In this document: positions 51,411 to 61,400 of the stretch, in pieces
Layout of the letters: each line of letters opens with the position of its first letter
Position numbering within the stretch: the first letter of the stretch is position 1
DNA from: Pelodera strongyloides
Taxonomy: Eukaryota > Nematoda > Chromadorea > Rhabditida > Rhabditidae
Length of the DNA: 64,000 nucleotides
Direction: 5' to 3'
NCBI GenBank assembly: GCA_036852015.1
Contig: JAANDG010000094.1
Location: 186,001 to 250,000, forward strand
The notes under the pieces: model-generated
What the model was told of the DNA's origin: nothing
The model's input: only the letters and a program-made list of their open reading frames with translations
Database searches by the model: none
Translations under genes and position numbers: made by a program

Positions 51411-53288
51411 CTGGCCGCCTGAATGAATGGGTAAATGGTTCGAGGGGTACGGAAAACGTGGACGGCTAGCGCGACTGATATGGTCCAGGTGTAGTCCAGA
51501 TCTCCTCAGGCTAGCTCAGGCTCACCCTACGCATTTGCGCGGTCTACATCAAGATCGTAACCGACCGCCCACCCACTTTTGTAGGCAGCGCATCGGACAA
51601 AATTTCGATTTGCTGCGAATAAAGCAGCTAACAGTAAGTGAAGAACCAGTGAGACTACAAAATCTATTTTTCCAATCGTCTGCCTGTTCCTGGGAATGCA
51701 TATGCTGTTGAATACAGTTTGTTGTATGTCAAGTCAAGAAAAAAAGTCTCCACATCAGAAAACCTTTTAGCTTGTACACAGCTTGGTCTCAGACTATGTT
51801 GCATGTAAAGTATTGATGATTGGATTTGTATAAGCTTGTTGGGTTTTTCCCCAATAGCATGGGACCGGAAGGTGATCATTTGCACTTGCTGTTCGCTGCG
51901 TTTGTCCCGTGCAAGTGCGAACTTGGCAATGAAGCAGCCAGAATTGATAACTATCATTCGCAAATCAAACCGTATGTTGTACCTATCTCGTATATCCCCA
52001 ACCCAATAACGACATAATCAATAAATTAACACGCCTCTAATAATCCACTACCACCCTGGATTTGAGACCACAACATATGCAACACGGTTAGTGTGCTTCC
52101 AAAAAAAGAGGGCTCGACCAGGTTTTGTAGCGCGCTACGTCCAGTCTTCGTCAATCAGTTCCGGGCGAGTCCACTGAGTTCCCTTCCGTGAAGAAGTCCG
52201 GCGGAGATTGAGCGAACGCGCCACAGTCCTTTTTATTTGTTTCTGCATAGATTTTTCACATTTTTGACTGGTCGTTACGCCGCCCTTCGTCGGGCGTACT
52301 TGGCGAGAGTCGGGCGAAGTCGCGAAGCGCGGGGGCGAAACCTTGGCCCTATTTTTTCGCCGCGCACCATCAAAGTTTGGGGAAAGCCCCACACTGGACG
52401 TGGTTTTGTTTCGCGTCTGTTTTCGATAATTTTCTGCTCGAATAAAGTGCTTGTTACTCATAAAAACGATGCTACTAATAGAATAAAATTAGCAAATTAA
52501 CCTAACAATGTTCTTTTTTTATTGGTGAAAATACACATCACAGTAGTGCGGAATAGTGTAAAAAAATCATATTCTTTTAATGTGTTTGTTTTTTATATGC
52601 AACGGGTTTTTATATGAAACGGATGTGTCCTTTTTGTTTTTTTTTTGCAATAGGCAATGGTTGTATGAAAATGGTACGCCTATGGCTAGGTCAATCAGGC
52701 TACAACTACACAGACATCTTTAGCCATCATACATATAGAAAGGATGTGTCTTTCAAATCTACCCAACTTTCCATTTACACCAACTTAAAGTATTCGCTTT
52801 GCAACGTATAATGCAAGTAAAAAATAAGTGTATGCAAATTTGAGATTTAAATATATCTAAAAAGACGTGTGTATGGTATGCAAATTCACTTTTCGTCAAA
52901 TAATTTTGAGGAAAGTACAAAGTAAGTCAATTTTGTTTTGTTTTGTATAATTGCACTGTGATCGATTTGAGAAATTGTGGGACGGCGTGTAGTATTCCTA
53001 ATATTATATACTGAATAAACATTGATGTTTATCTTCTTGTTTCACAATTTTGTTCCTTGAATTTCTTTAAAGCGTTGCATAACATGAGAATATGTTTTAA
53101 TAGTCAAAGAGCACATTTTTTTTATTGCCATCCATACTCAGATCCTGAAATCAAACTATTGATTTTTACTGATAAAAGTTAAAACTAAGGTAGCGTGCCC
53201 CATATATCTTCTTATAGGTATTTCTCTTGCAAATACGAAACAAAGATTCTCTGTTCTCTGTAAATTGGAATTTGCAATATTTGTTACC

Positions 53289-53403
53289 TTAAAGCGAAAT
53301 GCCGGCCGGTTTTTGAAACACATCGAGTAGCAAATTAGCATATATACGTAAAAATTCAGTTATCCACGACGCTCTTCAAACACGGGCCGCTATTTCGCTT
53401 TAA
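53289..53403. mobile_element. TTAA MITE copy upstream of the Ala/Pro-rich gene
   Basis: It starts TTAAAGCGAAATGCCGGCCG plus GTTTTTGAAACACATCGAG and ends CGGGCCGCTATTTCGCTTTA-A. Only about 115 bp: a shortened copy. It lies about 105 bp before the start codon at 53509. Confidence 0.85.
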
Positions 53404-53508
53404 CCCTCAACTACTCATGCACTAAAATCCTAATACTCACTTCCAGATAAAAATGTGATATTTTACAATCAGTTGATTCAGGTGAACTAACTTGTTCAAG
53501 CTGTCAAG

Positions 53509-55000
53509 ATGGTTCGTCGTTCCCCACGCCTAGCCGCCGCCAACGTTCCTGCGCATGCCGTGCCGGTGGCCGCACTCGCCCCTGCACCTGCTCCTGCCGT
53601 GCCGGTGGCCGCAATCGCCCCTGCGCCTGCCGTGCCGGTGGTCGTCAATCCGCCAGGTCCGACGGTGGATGAACTTCTGGACGCTGACATTAGCCATGTT
53701 CCGATCGGGCAGCTCGAGGATGTGCTAAATAAGGTAAATACTTGACGGTTTAAATAAAACTTGGTCACCAAATGGTCACCAAATGGACTGACCCACGAAA
53801 AAAGTGAACGATCACGAAATGGTTCACCCATTCCTATCTATGTGCGATTAGTGCCGAAAGTTTGTCATGTGAAAAGAGGACAATATTTTATCATTTCAAA
53901 ATTTCAACACGTCTAAGCGTACGCAATCTAACTAGCAAATAAAAAAGGTAAATATTTATGCATCTTGGATAAGTTAAGAAGTAAATATGTTAAGAAGTAA
54001 GTCCTATATTCTATCATTGTTTTCGCGTTCTTATGAAAGCAAATTACAGTTTGACATCGGAGCCAATCCATCTGCCACGATTGGAAAGTTTGTCTGCCCC
54101 TACGAGAACATTGTACAAGTTCTCAAGGGGACTTGCGATCTGCTCGTGCGCCAGATCTTTATGGATAGCGACCCGGTCAGTTTGGTTAACAACTTAATTG
54201 TTGTGTTTATTCTGTAATACCTTATGTAAAACTGGAGTGCATGTTTGATTACATATTTCCTTTTATGAAAAATGAAAAATTGAGGTTTCGGTCGGGCGGG
54301 AAACCTCAATTTTTCATTTCGCAGTTCAAATTCATAAAACCGGCTAAGGGCCGCCTTAATGCTCAATGCTCAATTTGCACAAACATTTGAATCATATTTC
54401 CTTTTGTCCGGCATTATTTCATTTCTACCTTTCAGGGTGCCACGGCAAAAGCTCTCAGGACCGTGCTCGAGTTCGCCAAGGCGAGCGGAATCATCATGGG
54501 TGCATTTAGCACAAAAAGCCTCTACTTCATGGGGTCGATCACAAAGGCGCTGGGAGCGGTACGTTTGTGTTTAGCTCGTTGACTAGATGATACTATGTAT
54601 GTAAAGCGCTCGGATTTGTTTTCTCTCACTCTGTATCTCTCTCTCTCTCCCTATCACTTTCTCCATCTCCCCTTCCCTCTCTCCACTTTATCGCTCTCTC
54701 CATCTCCCCTTCCCTCTCTCCACTTTATCGCGCGCGCGCTCTCCCTCGCTCTCTCTCTCTCTCTCACACACACTCTCTGTTTCCCAGTCTGGTTCTCTCT
54801 CGCTTGCCCTCTCTATCCACGTCCCGTTCTGTGTTCTCCCTCTCGATTCTCTTCTCTCTCACCCCTATCTCCTTCTCTTTCTCTCCGCTCTATCGTTCGC
54901 TCTCTCTCCTATCCTATTCTCTTCATCTTTTCCGGTCTTGTTCTCTTTATTTCTCTCACTCGGCCTGGCCTCACGCTCTCTCTCATCAAATGTTGTTCTA

Positions 55001-55046
<46 letters not shown>

Positions 55047-55422
55047 TTCTGTTTTCCAGTCTCGTGCTCTCTCGCTTGCCCTCTCTGTCCAGATCTCGTT
55101 CTCGCTCGCCCTCTCTCCAAATGTCGTTCTGTCTCCTCTCTCTCTCGCTCTCTTCCGATCTCTCGCAGAATTTCTCTTACAATTTCGTGCTCTCTCTCCA
55201 CGCTTTCCCAGTCTCGCTCTCTCGCTACCTCCATTCTCTCTCTCGCTTGCCATCTCTAGCCACGTCTCGTTATGTGTTCTCTCTCTTCTCAGTATCTCTC
55301 TCTCGTTCTTTCGTTGTCTCTCCTCTCTTTGATCTTTCTCATTGGCACCGTTTATGGGGTCGATCACAAAGGCGCTGGGAGTGGTACGTTTGTTTCTCCT
55401 CTCCTCTCCTCTCTCCTCTCTC

Positions 55423-55473
<51 letters not shown>

Positions 55474-55953
55474 CCAGTCTGGCTCTCTTTCTGTTTCCCA
55501 GTCTGGCTCTCTGTTTCCCATTCTGGTGCTCTCTCTGTTTTCCAGTCTGGCTCTCTGTTTTCCAGTCTGGCTCTCTGTTTCCCAGTCTGGTCTCTCTCTT
55601 TTCCAGTCTGATCTCTCTCTCTTTTCCCAGTCTGGCTCTCTTTCTGTTTCCCAGTCTGGCTCTCTGTTTCCCATTTGGTGCTCTCTCTGTTTTCCAGTCT
55701 TGCTCTCTGTTTCCCAGTGTCTCTCTCTCTCTGTTTTCCCAGTCTGTCTCTTCTCTCTGTTTCCGGTCGTCTCTCTCTCTCTGTTTCCCAGTCTGGCTCT
55801 CTTTCTGTTTCCAGTCTGGCTCTCTGTTTCCATTTGTGCTCTCTCTGTTTTCCTCTCTGGCTCTCTGTTTCCCAGTCTGGCTCTCTGTTTCCCAGTCTGT
55901 CTCTCTCTCTCTCTGTTTCCCAGTCTGGCTCTCTCTCTCTGTTTCCCGGTCTG

Positions 55954-55996
<43 letters not shown>

Positions 55997-56711
55997 CCCA
56001 GTCTGGCTCTATTTCTGTTTCCCAGTCTGGCTCTCTGTTTCCCAGTCTGGCTCTCTCTCTGTTTCCCGGTCTGGCTCTCTCTTTGTTTCCCAGTCTGGCT
56101 CTCTCTCTCTAGGATGTTGTTCTGCGAATTCGCACCGGAAAAAAACCAAAAAGAATTCTCTTGGAATTCTTTTTGGATTTCTTGCTCTGCGAATTCGCAG
56201 TATTTCCGGTGCGCATTCGCAGTGCAAAATCCTAGGCGAGAGAGCAGGCACTGCGGAGAGGGTGAAGAGGGTGAAAAGTTTTTTTTGCGTTTTTCGGTGC
56301 GAATTCGCAGATCACATGAGAGTCTGCGAATTCTATTTCTGTTTCCCAGTCTGGCTCTCTCTCTGTTTCCCAGTCTGGCTCTCTTTCTGTTTCTCAGTCT
56401 GGCTCTCTGTTTCCCATTCTGGTGCTCTCTCTGTTTTCCTGTCTGGCTCTCTGTTTCCCAGTCTGGCTCTCTGTTTTCCAGTCTGGCTCTCTGTTTCCCA
56501 GTCTGTCTCTCTCTCTCTGTTTCCCAGTCTGGCTCTCTCTCTCTGTTTCCCGGTCGGCTCTCTCTCTCTCTCTCTGTTTCCCAGTCTGGCTCTCTTTCTG
56601 TTTCTCAGTCTGGCTCTCTGTTTCCCATTCTGGTGCTCTCTCTGTTTTCCAGTCTGGCTCTCTGTTTCCCAGTCTGGCTCTCTGTTTTCCAGTCTGGCTC
56701 TCTGTTTCCCA

Positions 56712-56763
<52 letters not shown>

Positions 56764-58424
56764 CCCAGTCTGGCTCTATTTCTGTTTCTCTCTCTGTTTC
56801 CCGGTCTGGCTCTCTCTTTGTTTCCCAGTCTGGCTCTCTCTCTCTCTAGGATGTTGTTCTGCGAATTCGCACCGGAAAAAAACAAAAAGAATTCTCTTGG
56901 AATTCTTTTTGGATTTCTTGCTCTGCGAATTCGCAGTATTTCCGGTGCGAATTCGCAGTGCAAAATCCTAGGCGAGAGAGCAGGCACTGCGGAGAGGGTG
57001 AAGAGGGTGAAAAGTTTTTTTTGCGTTTTTCGGTGCGAATTCGCAGATCACATGAGAGTCTGCGAATTCGCACCGGGTATTTTGCCGGTGCGAATTTGGA
57101 AAGTTTGCTGTGCGAATTCGCACAGCCCACTTTTCCGGTGCGAATTCGCAATCCATTAACAGAGGCTCTCTCTCTGTTTCCCGGTCTGGCTCTCTCTCTG
57201 TTTCCCAGTATGGCGCTCTCTCTGTTTCCCAGTCTGGCTCTCTGTTTCCCAGTCTGGCTCTCTCTCTCTGTTTCCCAGTCTGGCTCTCTCTCTCTCTCTC
57301 TGTTTCCAAGTCTGGCTCTCTCTCTGTTTCCCGGTCTGGCTCTCTCTCTCTGTTTCCCAGTCTGGCTCTCTCTCTGTTTCCCAGTCTGGCTCTCTCTCTC
57401 TCTGTTTCCCATCTGGCTCTCTGTTTCCCAGTCTGGCTCTCTGTTTTCCACTCTGGCTCTCTGTTTCCCAGTCTGTCTCTCTCTCTCTGTTTCCCAGTCT
57501 GGCTCTCTCTCTGTTTCCCAGTCTGGCTCTCTCTCTGTTTTCTTCTTCTCTCTCTCTCTTTTGTTTCCCAGCTCTCTCTCTGTTTCCCAGTCTGGCTCTC
57601 TCTCTCTGTTTCCCAGCCTGGCTCTCTCTCTCTGTTTCCCAGTCTGGCTCTCTCTCTGTTTCCCAGTCTGGCTCTCTCTCTCTCTCTCTGTTTCCCAGTC
57701 TGGCTCTCTCTCACTGTTTCCCGGTCTGGCTCTCTCTCTCTGTTTCCCAGTCTGGCTCTCTCTCTCTGTTTCCCATCTGGCTCTCTGTTTCCCAGTCTGG
57801 CTCTCTGTTTCCCAGTCTGGCTCTCTGTTTTCCAGTCTGGCTCTCTGTTTCCCAGTCTGGCTCTCTCTCTGTTTCCCAGTCTGGCTCTCTCTCTCTGTTT
57901 CCCAGTCTGGCTCTCTCTCTCTGTTTCCCAGTCTGGCTCTCTCTCTCTCTCTCTGTTTCCCAGTCTGGCTCTCTTTCTGTTTCCCAGTCTGGCTCTCTCT
58001 CTCTGTTTCCCAGTCTGGCTCTCTCTTTCGCTTGCCCTCTCTATCCACGTATCATTCCGTGTTCTCCCTCTCTATTCTCTTTATTCTCTCTCTCTCTCTG
58101 TCTCTGTCCCTCTCTCTCTCTTTTTCTCTCTCTCTCTTTCTCTCCGAGCTTTCCCAGTCTCTCTCTCTCTCTCTCTCGCTTGCCCTCTCTATCCAGGTCT
58201 ATTTCTGTGTTCTCTGTCTCCGCCCTTCTCTGTCTACTCTATCTCTCGCTCTCGCTCTCTCCTATCCTATTCTCTTCATATTTTCCAGTCTCGTTCTCTT
58301 TCTTTCTCTCGCCCTCACGCTCTCACTCTCTCCAAATGTCGTTCTGTCTCCTCTCTCTGTCTCCATTTCTCTTTCAATTTCATTCTCTCTCCACGCTTTC
58401 TCAATCTCGCTCCCTCGCTGCATC

Positions 58425-58465
<41 letters not shown>

Positions 58466-61400
58466 TCTCGCTTGCCCTCTCTATCGAGGTCCCGTTATGT
58501 GTTCTCTCTCTTCTCTCTCTCTCTCTCTCGTTCTCTCGTTGTCTATACACTCTTTGATCGTTCTCATGGGAACTCTGCCCCCTGGAATAACGAAGAGAGT
58601 TGTGCATAGTTTACCTGATAAAAGAACGACCGATTATCCCTTCTGGATAATTTGTAGTAAATAAAGCAAAAGACAAGGCAGGGCAGCCAACTCTTATGCA
58701 ACTCAATGGGGCAATATGCAAAGTGTTAGATGGTTCATGGTTGTTCGGACTCATGCACAATCAAACACTTTGTTTTAGATGTCTCTGGATCCGAACGGCT
58801 CTACCGGATACAGTGCTGAGAAGTCGCTGTTGATGGCTCAGTTAGATGAAGAGTTTTGGAGGCCCATACAGGACGCGGCCATTGAGAGAGACCAGGAGAA
58901 TCGGGCTCTGGTGCGTTCCAAGGATAATGCTTCTTTCTAAATCAGAAATTGTTGTCATCGGATTAAAGCGAAATACGGGCTAGTTTTTGAAACACATCGC
59001 GTAGACCAGAATTCTTATGCAGATAATGCAACTGAACATAAATTGGGATAAACAATCGAGCAATTTCGAGCAAATTAGCATAAATACGAAAGAATTCAGT
59101 TGTCCACTATGCGTTTCAAAAACCAGCCGGTATTTCGCTTTAAAGCGCAAGGATGGATATGTCTACAAGCTATATAAGTTGGAGTACTATGTGTTATCTC
59201 CTCTATCAGATTACGATAAAAACTGTCTAACTATGTATGTGATTCAAATATTAGTGCAAATGGCCTCATCATCCTAAGTTAGTGGGTGCCGGCCGGACAG
59301 CCGAAGGTGCGGGTTCGACTCCCGCTCGACCAAAACACCAGTTTTTCGTTTGCAATGAAAATTCATCATTAGTATGTATGGTTGGTCATTCGTTTGCAAT
59401 TCCAAGTTCCAACTCAAATCGTTTCATTCAGATTCCCTCGTGCGTAGCTGATGTGACCGGGAACGGGCTCGATCTCAACATCCGGGATAAACCAGCGACA
59501 AACCAGAGACGAAATGGTAGGTATTTACTGGTTATGCGCACCGATTGCTCTCTTCATGGATTATTTAACCGCTGTTTCGGAAAATCATTGCGCGCGGCTT
59601 TCTTTAACAAAGGGGGAAACTACGGTACGATAAAAAAAACGTAAAACGATCGTGTTTACATGTACACTGAACGTCTCTGCTGGGAACTTAAAGCTTGGCC
59701 TGTTTCCCAGTTTCGCGTTTCCGGAAGATCAGTTAAATATTGTATAATTAACACATTATGATATTTGGTAGACTATTATTTTGTTTGTAAGATATGACGT
59801 CATGTGTCTAGTATTCTCTTTTGTTCTCCCATATTGCACTTGACGCATGCGTATGTAAAACGTTGAGCATATGCAGTAGGCATGCAGGTTTTCACGTGCG
59901 TGCCGTACTCTAAAATTTTACAAATGTGGAATTCTGAGGAGTCGCGCGGGAGTAGCAGACAAAATGGTTTTTGCCCACCTGGCCTTCTATTCTAATAGCT
60001 TTACATTTAGTCCCTGCTCGTCGCCGCAGGACCGCCGGGCGAGTCTCCAAAAAGAAGGCTGCCACCGCGACTCGCACTCAGGTCGCAGCACAGAACCGTG
60101 TCGTCCAGGCTCTCCATCGTCCCGCAGCCTCGCGTCCTCAGGTGCCCGCAGTCAATGTCGTCGTGCCACCTCTCCAACCGGCCTCCCAACCATCGAACCC
60201 GCCATCGTCCGCCGCACCGAGTCAGATAGCCGCTATTCTGCCGTCAATTGTTCAGCCGGTTGTGAGCAATCCGCGTGCCGCGCAGAGCCAGTCCGTCGCA
60301 CCTAGCCAGCCAGCCTCTCTTCCGTCGTCTATCTCGCAGCCAGTGGTGAGCAATCCGCGTGCCGCCCTGATCCAGTCCGCCGCACCTAGTCAGCCAGCCT
60401 CTCTTCCGTCGTCTATCTCACAGCCAGTGGTGAGCAATCCACGTGCCGCTCAGCTCCAGTCGGTCGCACCTATCCACCCTCTTCAGTCCGCACAGGTCAA
60501 TGTTGTCGCACAGAGCCGTAACCCGCCACATCAGTCAGCCGTGGTTCCGTCAGCACCACTTCCGCCAGTGTCCTCCTCGGCCGCTCTGCCTCGTCAGAAT
60601 GCTGTATCATCGATTCCAAGCACTCAGGGATCGACAGCACAGCAAAGACAAGGTAAGAGTGTTTACTTCTTTCTTCGAATTCACTGTGCAGTTTAGTTGA
60701 TTTTTTACTAGTTTTAACTCGCAACGTACGTCGGGTGCGCTAGATGCGCCTCGTGCGCGCCAAATTGTATCATTTTTGCTTCTCGCACATGGTCCGCTGT
60801 GCGCGGTGCTCACTGATGCACAACATTTTGGTGGCTGCCTTTATCATGCTGCACACTCAACGCACAACACGGTACACGCTTGTCTTCACAGTTCGACCTG
60901 CGCGACACTTATTTGTGCGAGCGCGATGTACTTTACTGGCATGTTTTCAGTCTCTCACGCTGGAAATGTCACAGTGAATGCACGCCCATCCGTCTCCGCA
61001 CCGGTCAGATCTATTCCGAGTGTTCCGCCGCACCTCACAGGTAAACCAAATAACTAATAATTATTAAAGATTGATGCTTCTACAGAAAAGTCTAATAATA
61101 TTCTATTTCTATCTTGTTTTGCTAATATTTCCATTTTGAATCAATTAGCCTATTTTCGCCACAAGTGCGCCAAACAAATGCCACGTGTGCGCCGCAAGTG
61201 CGCACCCCATATCCGCACGAGTGTACGGGTGGCCCTGCATTGCCAATGCGCAATTGAGCTTGTGTTACTTGCTCATGGTGGAGCGTTTGCCCCGTGCACA
61301 AATATGGGCCATCGTGGCCAACCGCACCGGTGTTTTGTTCGGCGCTTGCCTTTGGCCAGAACACTTTTTTCACTAACAATTATTTTTCAGGCTCGGGAAG

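Larger units (their letters stand above)
44550..53288. other. Gene-poor region, about 8.7 kb
   Basis: I find no exon with family resemblance. It contains GCGC-rich patches (about 45450-45680, 46340-46950, 47900-48180, 52130-52390), a GA run near 47200-47250, a GC-rich island (47420-47700), a pair of related foldbacks (48654-48842 and 50457-50597) and a minisatellite (51283-51410). Open frames of 90-110 codons in the GCGC patches occur on both strands and look incidental. Lineage-specific genes or exons cannot be excluded. Confidence 0.5.
54600..58555. repeat. ~4 kb CT-rich minisatellite array within intron 3
   Basis: The dominant unit is about 22 bp, CTCTCTCTGTTTCCCAGTCT-GG, in many imperfect copies from about 55465 to 58020. 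It is flanked by CT-rich DNA containing repeated CGCTTGCCCTCTCTATCCA segments (near 54800, 55075, 58030, 58175, 58470). The plus strand carries open frames of Ser/Leu/Phe units up to 677 codons and the minus strand Arg/Glu/Gln ones up to 400 codons. These are by-products of the repeat, because the unit length changes and real exons lie on either side. Confidence 0.92.

Noticed and set aside
54595..58664. Open frames of 245-677 codons (Ser/Leu/Phe) and their minus-strand Arg/Glu/Gln mirrors
   Set aside because: They are translations of the CT-rich minisatellite in an intron; several frames are open at once and real exons with conserved phase flank the array.
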